The notes beneath the pieces are model-generated. The model was not told where the DNA came from. It worked only from the letters and a program-made list of their open reading frames with translations, and did not search any database. From Robiginitalea marina (GTDB lineage Bacteria; Bacteroidota; Bacteroidia; Flavobacteriales; Flavobacteriaceae), in NCBI RefSeq assembly GCF_024006985.1, contig NZ_JAMXIB010000011.1, forward strand, positions 33,672 to 97,671: 64,000 nucleotides of DNA, read 5' to 3'. Below, one piece after another: positions 49,883 to 57,459 of this stretch (the first letter of the stretch is position 1; each line of letters opens with the position of its first letter). A program made the position numbers and the translations under genes.

Positions 49883-50554
49883 ATGGCGACCATCCTGAAC
49901 CTGGAAACGGCCTCGACCAACTGCTCGGTAAGCATCTACCGGGGCGATCGGCTACTGGCCCTTAGGGAAGATCCGTCCCCTGAATATACCCACGGGGAAC
50001 TCCTGCACGTCTTTATGGCTGAGGCCATGGAGGAGGCCGGCCTGGAATGGGCGGAACTGGATGCGGTAGCCGTCAGCAAGGGCCCGGGCTCCTATACCGG
50101 CCTGCGGATCGGGGTTGCGGCGGCCAAAGGGCTTTGCTTTGCCCTGGACCTCCCCCTGATCGGGGCGCCCACCCTGGAGGGCATGGCCCTGCAGGTACCA
50201 ATCCGGGAAGGGGTGCTGATCCCCATGCTGGATGCCCGGCGTATGGAGGTCTATGCAGCCGTATTCGACCCGGGTTACCAGCAGGTGGCCCCGACCCGCG
50301 CCCTGATTATCGATGGCCGGTCTTTTGGGGAATTTGCAGAAAAGGGCCCGGTCCACCTGCTGGGGAGCGGGGCCGGGAAATGCCGGGAGGTGCTTACCCA
50401 CCCCAACTTCCATTTTCATCCCGGGGTACAGCCTTCAGCCAGGGAACTGGGGGTCCTGTCTGCCCGCAGGTATGCAAAAGGCCAGGTCGAGGACCTGGCC
50501 TACTTTGAACCCTTCTACCTGAAGGACTTCATCGCCCTAAAAAAGAAGGAATAA
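49883..50554 (+). CDS. tsaB: tRNA threonylcarbamoyladenosine biosynthesis protein TsaB
   Basis: A non-catalytic ASKHA-fold partner of TsaD in making the universal t6A37 modification of ANN-decoding tRNAs. 223 residues. It starts with the ASKHA phosphate-1-like MATILNLETASTNCSVSIY and contains AVSKGPGSYTGLRIGVAAAKGL and PMLDARRMEVYAAVFDPGY, all hallmarks of TsaB. The stop is only 4 bases from the convergent mscS stop. Confidence 0.95.
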   Translation: MATILNLETASTNCSVSIYRGDRLLALREDPSPEYTHGELLHVFMAEAMEEAGLEWAELDAVAVSKGPGSYTGLRIGVAAAKGLCFALDLPLIGAPTLEGMALQVPIREGVLIPMLDARRMEVYAAVFDPGYQQVAPTRALIIDGRSFGEFAEKGPVHLLGSGAGKCREVLTHPNFHFHPGVQPSARELGVLSARRYAKGQVEDLAYFEPFYLKDFIALKKKE

Positions 50555-50558
50555 CCCT

Positions 50559-51386
50559 TCAGGCGTCTTTGCGCATGTGGATGTCGCGCTGCGGGAAGGG
50601 GATTTCGATCCCTTCCTGGTCAAAGCGCAGTTTAAGGGTTTCCATCACATGGAAATGCGCATCCCAGAAATCCTCGTTTTTCGCCCAGAAGCGGAGGGTC
50701 AGGTTTACGGAACTTTCAGCGAGTTCCCCAACAAAAACTGCCGGGGCGGGATCCTCGAGGATACGGCTGTCGGCTGCGCAGATTTCGAGCAGGATGTCTT
50801 TGGCCTTTTTGATGTTGGACCCGTAGCTAATCCCCACGTCGATCTTGTCCCTCCGGGTTTCTTCAGCGTTGAAGTTGATGATGTTGTTGTTGGACAATTG
50901 CCCGTTTGGGATAATGGCCACCTGGTTGCCGAAGGTGTTCAGTTTGGTGGTAAAAATCGAAATTTCCTTTACCGTCCCGTCCACCCCCTGGGCCGAGATG
51001 AAGTCGCCTACCTTGAACGGTTTGAACAGCAAAATGAGTACCCCCCCGGCAAAATTGGCCAGGGAACCCTGCAGGGCCAGTCCGATGGCCAGTCCGGCAG
51101 CACCCACCATGGCAACCAGGGAAGATGATTTCACCCCCAATTGGGTCACCACCAGCACGAAAAGGAGCAATTTAAGGCCTGCGCGGATCAGGCTTTGCAG
51201 GAAGGTCTCCAGGGTAGGGTCGTAATCGTGGCGGTCAAAGAACCGGCCGACCATTTTATTGAGCAACCGGATGATCCATAACCCGGCGACCAGGGTAATG
51301 GCCGCAGTGAGAAGGCTGGGCGCCAGGGCCCAGATCATTTCTTTTGCTTCCTCCAGGTAGTGGGTGTAATTCTTTATTTCTTCCAT
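50559..51386 (-). CDS. Small-conductance mechanosensitive channel (MscS family)
   Basis: 275 residues from the ATG giving MEEIKNYTHYL; an open frame further upstream has no protein character. Three hydrophobic helices (~20-110) include the pore helix LVAMVGAAGLAIGLALQGSLANFAGGVLIL, followed by the beta domain FKVGDFISAQGVDGTVKEI and the C-terminal vestibule domain. It opens on membrane tension to release solutes in osmotic downshock. It converges on tsaB and has a 67-base gap from the next minus-strand gene. Confidence 0.94.
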   Translation of the reverse strand: MEEIKNYTHYLEEAKEMIWALAPSLLTAAITLVAGLWIIRLLNKMVGRFFDRHDYDPTLETFLQSLIRAGLKLLLFVLVVTQLGVKSSSLVAMVGAAGLAIGLALQGSLANFAGGVLILLFKPFKVGDFISAQGVDGTVKEISIFTTKLNTFGNQVAIIPNGQLSNNNIINFNAEETRRDKIDVGISYGSNIKKAKDILLEICAADSRILEDPAPAVFVGELAESSVNLTLRFWAKNEDFWDAHFHVMETLKLRFDQEGIEIPFPQRDIHMRKDA

Positions 51387-51453
51387 TGGGTTGCGTCGTT
51401 TAAAGGTTTTTTCAAAGATAACAACTTCTGCGAAGCCGCCCAGGGCCATAGGT

Positions 51454-53502
51454 TCAGGTGGCGATCCATTGCAACTGCTCCAAAACCCTTTCGGGGTCTT
51501 GCTCGGGTTGCTGGCACTGCCCGAACTGGCACAGGAAAAAGCGGGTTTTTTCAGGGCTATGCCGGTTTTCGAAGAGGGGTCCCGGGGCAGGCTCCCGACT
51601 GGCCGCCAGCAGCACGTGGGGCAGGTATTGCCCAACGATCACCCCGAGCTGATCCATGGCTTTTGGCCCCGTAATGACCAGCTCGTAAAACGGTTGGGCC
51701 AGCCAAAGGGAAAGGTGCAGCCACCCGCTGTATTGCGAATGGTGGCGCTCCAGGGATTCCTGCATGGCCCCCAGCATGGCAATAGCCCTATCGCGGTACC
51801 GCGGATCGGAGAAAAAGGCGCCGAGCAGGAAAAGGTTCCGGGCCATTGTGGAGTTGGAGGAGGGGATCACGCTGTCGTTGACCTCCAGGGTACGGCGGAT
51901 CAGGGAAGGATCCACCCGGGAACTGAAGTACAACAGGGGCTGTCCGGCTTCCGAGAAGTATTCCAGGCTATAATCGGCCAGCTTTTTTGCGGCTTCCATC
52001 CAGGAAGGCTCCTGGGTAACGGCGTGCAGCTTTATGTAGCCGCGGATGACGGCGGCGTAGTCTTCTAGGTAACCGTTGACGGCCCTGCCCCCTTCTTTAT
52101 AGGAATGAAAGAGTCCCCCGTCTTCCCGTGACAGGGTTCCCTGAATAAAACCCGCCAGGGCCAGGGCCTTCTCCCGGGCCTCCGGGATGCCGCAGTAGCG
52201 GTAGGCGTCGCAAAGCCCGCCCAGCAACAAGCCGTTCCAGGAGGTTACCAACTTGTCGTCCAGGCGCGGGCGCGGCTTTTCTTCCCGTGCTTTGAGCAGG
52301 GTTTGCAGGGCCCTGGAGCGCTTTCTGCGGAGTTCCCCGGCAGGCCACCCCCTGCGTTTTTCGAACGCGGTATCGGATTCCCGCCGGATCAGTACATACT
52401 GCCCTTTTTCCCACAAGCCGTATTCGTTGATGTTGTAGTACTCCTGGAACCATTCGAAGTCTTCGCGCAGCAGGGAGGTCAGGTCAGCGCCGCTCCAGGT
52501 ATAGAACACCCCTTCTTCCAGTTCCCCTTTGCGGTTCAGGCTGTCGGCATCCAGGGCAGCATAGTAGCCCCCTTCCGGCCGGGCCAGTTCCCGTTCCAGG
52601 AATTCCAGGGTCTGCAGGACCACATCGGCATACAGGGGTTTTTTATACAGGGCATAGCCTTCTGCGTAGAGGCTCAGCAACTGGGCATTGTCGTAGAGCA
52701 TTTTTTCGAAATGGGGCACGTGCCAGCGGGGGTCCACCGAGTACCGGGAAAACCCGCCCCCCACATGGTCGTAAAGCCCGCCATAGGCCATGCCGTCGAG
52801 GGTGGTTTGTACGTGGCTCCGAATGGCATTGTCACCGGTAGCTTCCCCCCAGTGCATCAGGAATTCGTACTGGCATGGGGTCATGAATTTGGGGGCCCCG
52901 AGGTGGCCTCCAAAATCGGGGTCGAACCCCCTTTTCCAGGAATTCACCCAGGCGGCCAACTGCTCCATGCCGGGCGCCTTTTTCTCCCCTTCCGGCAGGA
53001 TGACCTCGTTTATACGCCGTAAGGACGAGGTAAGGCTGGAGGCGTATTCCTCCACTTTTTTTGGGTCTTCACGGTAGAGTTTTACCAGTTGCATCAACAC
53101 CTGGATCCATTTGTCGCGGGGCACATACGTAGCTCCCCAGAAAGGCCTGCCGTCTGGCAGGGCCACGATATTCAGGGGCCAGCCCCCGTGCCCGCTCATC
53201 AGTTGCAGGGCATCCATGTAAATTTGGTCGACATCGGGCCGTTCTTCCCGGTCTACTTTAATGGGGATGAAGTGGGCATTCATCACGTCAGCGGCCCCCT
53301 GGTCCTCGAAACACTCCCTTTCCATAACGTGGCACCAATGGCAGGCGGCATACCCGATGCTGATCAGCAGGAGTTTGTTCGACTTTTGGGCCTGCTCCAG
53401 GGTAGCGGTGCTCCAGGCTTCCCACCGCACGGGGTTGTAGGCGTGTTGCAGGAGGTAGGGGCTGCTTTCGTGGATCAGGGCGTTGGGTTCTTTGGCTTTC
53501 AT
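51454..53502 (-). CDS. Thioredoxin-domain protein of the YyaL/SPATA20 family
   Basis: 682 residues from the ATG giving MKAKEPNALI. The N-terminal ~170 residues are a DsbH-like thioredoxin domain, SPYLLQHAYNPVRW then GYAACHWCHVME (Cys54, Cys57). The remainder is an (alpha/alpha)6-barrel related to N-acyl-glucosamine epimerase or glycosidase folds, with AMGVGGFSRYS-like 'HVGGGFSRYSVDPRWHVPHFEKMLYDNAQLL'. The family is widespread and its physiological function is not settled. No signal peptide, so cytosolic. Confidence 0.92.
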   Translation of the reverse strand: MKAKEPNALIHESSPYLLQHAYNPVRWEAWSTATLEQAQKSNKLLLISIGYAACHWCHVMERECFEDQGAADVMNAHFIPIKVDREERPDVDQIYMDALQLMSGHGGWPLNIVALPDGRPFWGATYVPRDKWIQVLMQLVKLYREDPKKVEEYASSLTSSLRRINEVILPEGEKKAPGMEQLAAWVNSWKRGFDPDFGGHLGAPKFMTPCQYEFLMHWGEATGDNAIRSHVQTTLDGMAYGGLYDHVGGGFSRYSVDPRWHVPHFEKMLYDNAQLLSLYAEGYALYKKPLYADVVLQTLEFLERELARPEGGYYAALDADSLNRKGELEEGVFYTWSGADLTSLLREDFEWFQEYYNINEYGLWEKGQYVLIRRESDTAFEKRRGWPAGELRRKRSRALQTLLKAREEKPRPRLDDKLVTSWNGLLLGGLCDAYRYCGIPEAREKALALAGFIQGTLSREDGGLFHSYKEGGRAVNGYLEDYAAVIRGYIKLHAVTQEPSWMEAAKKLADYSLEYFSEAGQPLLYFSSRVDPSLIRRTLEVNDSVIPSSNSTMARNLFLLGAFFSDPRYRDRAIAMLGAMQESLERHHSQYSGWLHLSLWLAQPFYELVITGPKAMDQLGVIVGQYLPHVLLAASREPAPGPLFENRHSPEKTRFFLCQFGQCQQPEQDPERVLEQLQWIAT

Positions 53503-53524
53503 GGCATGGAAGGGGCTTGGGATC

Positions 53525-53550
53525 AAAAAAAAACGCCCTGGGCCGGGCGC
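53525..53550 (-). terminator. Terminator of the dodecin gene (minus strand)
   Basis: On the minus strand a GC hairpin (53545-53549 with 53534-53538, CGCCC/GGGCG) is followed by nine T (53533-53525), just after the dodecin stop. Confidence 0.7.
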
Positions 53551-53573
53551 TCGTTAAAACAAAGGGAGTGTCA

Positions 53574-53774
53574 TCACTTTACTTCAAAAGTGATTTTGGC
53601 ATTGACCCGATACTGTACAATTTTTCCGTCGCTTACCGTGGCGCTCTGCTCCTGTATATAGACCGAACGGATGTTTTTTACGGATTTGGAGGCTTCGCGC
53701 ACCGCATTCCCGGCAGCATCTTCCCAGCCTTTTTCCGAGCTGGCAAGGATTTCGATAACTTTTAAAACAGACAT
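53574..53774 (-). CDS. Dodecin-family flavin-binding protein
   Basis: 66 residues, the full family length. It matches the dodecin pattern MSVLKVIEILASSEKGWEDA and ends YRVNAKITFEVK, with a Trp at the flavin-stacking position (W17). Dodecins form hollow dodecamers that store or buffer flavins. It stands alone with its own terminator. Confidence 0.93.
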   Translation of the reverse strand: MSVLKVIEILASSEKGWEDAAGNAVREASKSVKNIRSVYIQEQSATVSDGKIVQYRVNAKITFEVK

Positions 53775-53845
53775 AAGGGCTTGATTTTTAGGTTCCCTTC
53801 AAAATAGGGAATCTAAATGGAAATCCAAAATATGGCCGGGGGAAT

Positions 53846-54745
53846 TTACCCATTGATGGCTACCACTTCGGCTACCTTGTCGCCCATCATGTTCTGCAGC
53901 ATGGTCTGGATGCCGTTTTTCAGGGTGAAGGTAGAGGAAGGACACCCGCTGCAGGCCCCCTGCAGGATGACATGGACGGTTTTGCTTTCCTCCTCATAGG
54001 ACTGGAAGACGATATTCCCCCCGTCACTGGCCACTGCAGGTTTTACGTATTCCTCCAAAATGCTGATGATTTCCTGGGAGGTGGGGTCAAGGGCGGTATT
54101 CCCAACGGCGGTGGCTGCATTGCCTGTGCCCTGGGCGACGGCCCCGGGAGAAAGGACTTCGCCCCCGTCAGCAAGGAAATTGCGGATCAGTTCCCGGAGT
54201 TCCCCGGTCACTTCATTCCAGTCGGCCATCTCGTATTTGGTCACCGAGATATAGTTCAGGTCCATGAAGACCTCCCGGACAAAAGGGAGCTCAAATAGCC
54301 TCCGCGCCAGGGGCGAATCCGCGGCCTCGTCGATGTTCTTGAATTCGAATACGCCCGGTACCAGTTTTTTGTTGGCGACAAACTTCATCACGGAGGGATT
54401 CGGCGTTACCTCGGCGTAAAGGGTCACGGCCACTTTGGCCTTCTGCTGGGGTTCATGTACTACAGGGGCACCGGTGTTCAGGTAATCGACCAGTTGTTGG
54501 GCCACCTCGTCCTTCACATCGGGCCACTGCACGATGTCATAGCGTTCCAGGGCAATAAAGTCGCCGGAGATATACACGGTTTTTATGAAGGGGAGGTAAA
54601 ACAATTGCTGGGCCAGGGGGGAATCCTTGGCCTCGTCGATGTTCCTGTATTCGTAGTTTCCCTGGCGTACCAGGGGCTGGTTGGCTTCAAATTTAAGGAT
54701 GGCCGGGTGGTTGGTTTCCCGAACGGTGATCACATAGGCTTCCAT
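53846..54745 (-). CDS. Nfu-type Fe-S scaffold protein with duplicated N-domain
   Basis: 299 residues from the ATG giving MEAYVITVRE; an upstream TTG would add six residues. Two homologous Nfu-N domains (~1-95 and ~104-197) share the pattern RNIDEAKDSPLAQQLFYLPF / KNIDEAADSPLARRLFELPF. After a Gly/Ala/Thr linker comes the NifU C-terminal domain (~220-299) with the Fe-S ligands in GACSGCPSST. Nfu proteins carry Fe-S clusters to target apoproteins. The cluster-rich ActB and FdhA are plausible clients, by inference only. Confidence 0.9.
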   Translation of the reverse strand: MEAYVITVRETNHPAILKFEANQPLVRQGNYEYRNIDEAKDSPLAQQLFYLPFIKTVYISGDFIALERYDIVQWPDVKDEVAQQLVDYLNTGAPVVHEPQQKAKVAVTLYAEVTPNPSVMKFVANKKLVPGVFEFKNIDEAADSPLARRLFELPFVREVFMDLNYISVTKYEMADWNEVTGELRELIRNFLADGGEVLSPGAVAQGTGNAATAVGNTALDPTSQEIISILEEYVKPAVASDGGNIVFQSYEEESKTVHVILQGACSGCPSSTFTLKNGIQTMLQNMMGDKVAEVVAING

Positions 54746-54864
54746 AGGGTCAATTTTTGTCAAAAATAAGGCATTTTTGTGGGATAGGGGCGTATAATAA
54801 TGTCCGGCATAGGCCGTTATAACCTATGTTAAACCTGCTGAACAAACCGGCCCCGGCCCTTTAC

Positions 54865-55866
54865 ATGAAATCTATTTGCCTATTCTTCCTGAGCCTTCTG
54901 GCCATCGGGGTTTCCAGCACTCGCGCCCAGGAAGGCATCCCGGTGTATTTTGACTACCTGACCGACAACTACTACCTGGTGTACCCGTCCATGGCGGGAA
55001 TCGGGGAAGGGGGGAAGGTAAGGCTGACAGCGCGCCAGCAATGGTTCAGCGTGGATGAGGCCCCCAACCTGCAGACCCTCAGCGTGCATTATCGCGTGCC
55101 GGATACCCGCAGCGGGGTGGGCGCCATTGTCTTTAACGATGCCAACGGCTACCATTCCCAAACCGGGCTGAAGCTCACCTATGCCCACCACCTGCCTTTC
55201 AGTTCAGACTACCGCGCCCTGAACCAGCTCTCCTTCGGGATGAGCGCAGGGTTTATCCAAAGCAGCCTGGACGAATCCGAATTCCGCTCCGTGATCGCCG
55301 ACCCCATCATCACCGGGGGCCGCAACAGCGTGGGGTATTTCAACGCCGACCTGGGGATGTCGTATAACTACCTCGAGTTCTATGCCCATTTCAGCGTGCT
55401 GAACCTGCTGGGCAGCGGAAGGGACCTGTATACCGCCATCGAATTCGACAACCTTCGCAGGTACCTGTTCTCGGCGGGCTACGTCTTCGGGAAGGGGCAG
55501 TGGCAATTCGAGCCCTCCTTCCTTTTGCAGATGACCGAATTTACCCGGGAGCGCACCCTGGACCTCAATGCCAAGGTCTACCGCGATGTCGGGTTTGGGA
55601 CCGTATTTGGCGGGGTTTCCTACCGGCGCAGCTTTGACGGGGCCCAGTTCCTGGCCAACGGTTCATTCGGGGAGCAGCGCCTGCAGCTGTTTACCCCCCT
55701 GCTGGGGATCCAGGCAGGGAACTTCCTGTTTGCCTATAACTATTCCTATCAGTCGGGCGATATCCGCCTCGACAATGGCGGGTTCCACCAGATCACCCTG
55801 GGGTACGATTTCGGGCAGTTGACGGCCAAGCGCTACGACTGCAAGTGCCCGGCCGTGAATTACTGA
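54865..55866 (+). CDS. PorP/SprF-family type IX secretion outer-membrane protein
   Basis: 333 residues from the ATG giving MKSICLFFLS. The signal peptide ends TRAQ (~22). It has the PorP/SprF opening PVYFDYLTDNYYLVYPSMAG (usual pattern YNPAxAG), then alternating beta-strands for an outer-membrane barrel and a final aromatic-rich strand (ITLGYDFGQL). Such proteins work with SprA-type translocons to attach or export specific adhesins. The partner usually sits beside them, but here none is adjacent. It is divergent from the Nfu gene. Confidence 0.85.
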   Translation: MKSICLFFLSLLAIGVSSTRAQEGIPVYFDYLTDNYYLVYPSMAGIGEGGKVRLTARQQWFSVDEAPNLQTLSVHYRVPDTRSGVGAIVFNDANGYHSQTGLKLTYAHHLPFSSDYRALNQLSFGMSAGFIQSSLDESEFRSVIADPIITGGRNSVGYFNADLGMSYNYLEFYAHFSVLNLLGSGRDLYTAIEFDNLRRYLFSAGYVFGKGQWQFEPSFLLQMTEFTRERTLDLNAKVYRDVGFGTVFGGVSYRRSFDGAQFLANGSFGEQRLQLFTPLLGIQAGNFLFAYNYSYQSGDIRLDNGGFHQITLGYDFGQLTAKRYDCKCPAVNY

Positions 55867-55921
55867 GGCCCGCCGGAATTTCCTATTTTTACCGGATAAC
55901 ACCTTTAATGCCTTCGCACCT

Positions 55922-56449
55922 ATGCCCATTATCCAGGAAGTCCGGGGAAAACACCCTGTTTTTGGCACCGATTGTTTCATCGCCGAAAATGCCACCATTG
56001 TGGGGGATGTGGTGATGGGCGACCAGTGCAGCATCTGGTTCAACGCCGTCATCCGGGGCGATGTACATTACATCCGCATGGGGCACCGGGTAAATGTGCA
56101 GGACGGGGCCATCATCCATTGCACCTACCAGAAGGCCCCCACCGAAATCGGAAATGACGTCTCCATTGCCCACAACGCCATCGTACACGGCTGCACCCTG
56201 CACGACCACGTGCTGGTGGGGATGGGGAGCATCATCATGGACCATTGCGTGGTGGGGAGCAACAGCATTATCGCCGCCGGGGCAGTGCTGACCCAGGGGA
56301 CCATAGTCCCTGAGGGGTCTGTGTTTGCCGGCATGCCGGCCCGCAAGATCAAAGACATCGACCCGGGGCTTAGCCAGGGGGAGATCCATCGCATTGCGGC
56401 CAGTTACGTGAAATACGCGTCCTGGTTTAAGCCCGGGGGCGAACTATGA
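55922..56449 (+). CDS. Gamma-carbonic anhydrase-like hexapeptide-repeat protein
   Basis: 175 residues of a left-handed beta-helix. The metal-binding His pattern of the gamma-class is present (His66, then His84 and His89 in SIAHNAIVHG), as in YrdA/PaaY/CaiE proteins. A C-terminal helix packs on the helix. CO2 hydration is possible but many members are inactive or thioesterase-like. Its stop overlaps the start of a 48-codon frame by ATGA. Confidence 0.9.
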   Translation: MPIIQEVRGKHPVFGTDCFIAENATIVGDVVMGDQCSIWFNAVIRGDVHYIRMGHRVNVQDGAIIHCTYQKAPTEIGNDVSIAHNAIVHGCTLHDHVLVGMGSIIMDHCVVGSNSIIAAGAVLTQGTIVPEGSVFAGMPARKIKDIDPGLSQGEIHRIAASYVKYASWFKPGGEL

Positions 56450-56592
56450 ACCCAATGCCCAGAGCCATCCTGAAAGAACTGCTTTGGATTACCGGGGTGA
56501 CGGCCATGATCCTTCGCCTGCCGGTGTTTTTTGCGTTTGGGGAAAAACCCCTACCTTTAGTAGGCAGCGGTGGCCGGTTATACTGGCTGTAG
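56446..56592 (+). CDS. Possible 48-residue membrane peptide
   Basis: The ATG is coupled by a 4-base ATGA overlap to the carbonic anhydrase-like stop. The peptide reads MNPMPRAILKELLWITG then a hydrophobic run (VTAMILRLPVFFAF, ~17-31) and ends GGRLYWL. It resembles a single-helix protein but no homologue is recognised. The fdhD promoter boxes lie within it, which argues against strong selection on the peptide. Confidence 0.35.
   Translation: MNPMPRAILKELLWITGVTAMILRLPVFFAFGEKPLPLVGSGGRLYWL
56530..56559 (+). promoter_or_regulatory. Sigma-A promoter of the formate dehydrogenase operon
   Basis: TTTG (56530-56533), 18-base spacer, TACCTTTA (56552-56559). One base differs from TAnnTTTG. It lies 54 bases upstream of the fdhD ATG. 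Confidence 0.45.
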
Positions 56593-56613
56593 CTTCCTAA
56601 AACCTCTCCGGGT

Positions 56614-57459
56614 ATGGCGACGCGAATCTACGAGGGCATGAAGTATGGCTCCAGGGGTGGGGTACCCGTGGCGGATGCCCTGACGGTGGAGGAAGCCCTG
56701 CAGGTGCACATCAACGGGAAGCCCTTTACGCTTTCCATGCGTACCCCCGGGGCCGACGAGGAGCTGATTCGCGGGATGCTGCACAGCGAGGCCATTGTAA
56801 ATTCCCCTGATTTCCACCCGAAAATCACCCCCCTTGGGGAAAAAGGGGAAGGTATTGTCACCTCTGTGGACCTGGAGATCCCGAAGCGCTACCTGGGCGA
56901 GGGCTATTCCAACAGCCGGAGCCTCCTGTCGGTATCATCCTGTGGGATCTGCGGCCGTACCGAACTGGGCGAACAGGGCTTTACCGGGGCGGCCCTGGAA
57001 GCCCCCGGACAGTTCCCCCCAGCGATTTTCAGCGAAATGTTTGAGGCGATGAACCGCCGGCAGCGCGATTTCATGCAGTCGGGGGGGACCCATGCTGCGG
57101 CCCTTTTCGATGCCGGGGGCGCCCTGCTGGTCGTCAGGGAAGACATTGGTCGGCACAACGCCGTCGATAAGGCCATCGGCAGCCTGCTGCTGGAGGGCCG
57201 CCTGGGCGAGGCGCGCGCCATGACTGTCAGCGGGCGGGTTTCCTATGAAATCACTATTAAGGCCTTTAAGGCCGGCATCCCTTTCCTGGCCGCCGTTTCC
57301 GCCCCTTCATCCCTTGCGGTGGATTACGCCAAGGAATTGGGCATTACCCTGCTCGGGTTTTGCCGGGAAGGACGGGCCACCTGTTACGCCCACCCCCACC
57401 GCATCGCCCCTCAAAAAATCGCCTCCCCCCCGAACCAAACCTTCGTGAACGATGTCTGA
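56614..57459 (+). CDS. fdhD: Formate dehydrogenase accessory sulfurtransferase FdhD
   Basis: Transfers sulfur from IscS-type desulfurase to the Mo cofactor of formate dehydrogenase, an essential maturation step. 281 residues with the catalytic CGIC loop (Cys110, Cys113 in SSCGICGR) and the conserved DIGRHNAVDKAIG and GRVSYEI segments. It overlaps the following gene by 8 bases, so it is coupled to its client enzyme. Confidence 0.95.
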   Translation: MATRIYEGMKYGSRGGVPVADALTVEEALQVHINGKPFTLSMRTPGADEELIRGMLHSEAIVNSPDFHPKITPLGEKGEGIVTSVDLEIPKRYLGEGYSNSRSLLSVSSCGICGRTELGEQGFTGAALEAPGQFPPAIFSEMFEAMNRRQRDFMQSGGTHAAALFDAGGALLVVREDIGRHNAVDKAIGSLLLEGRLGEARAMTVSGRVSYEITIKAFKAGIPFLAAVSAPSSLAVDYAKELGITLLGFCREGRATCYAHPHRIAPQKIASPPNQTFVNDV

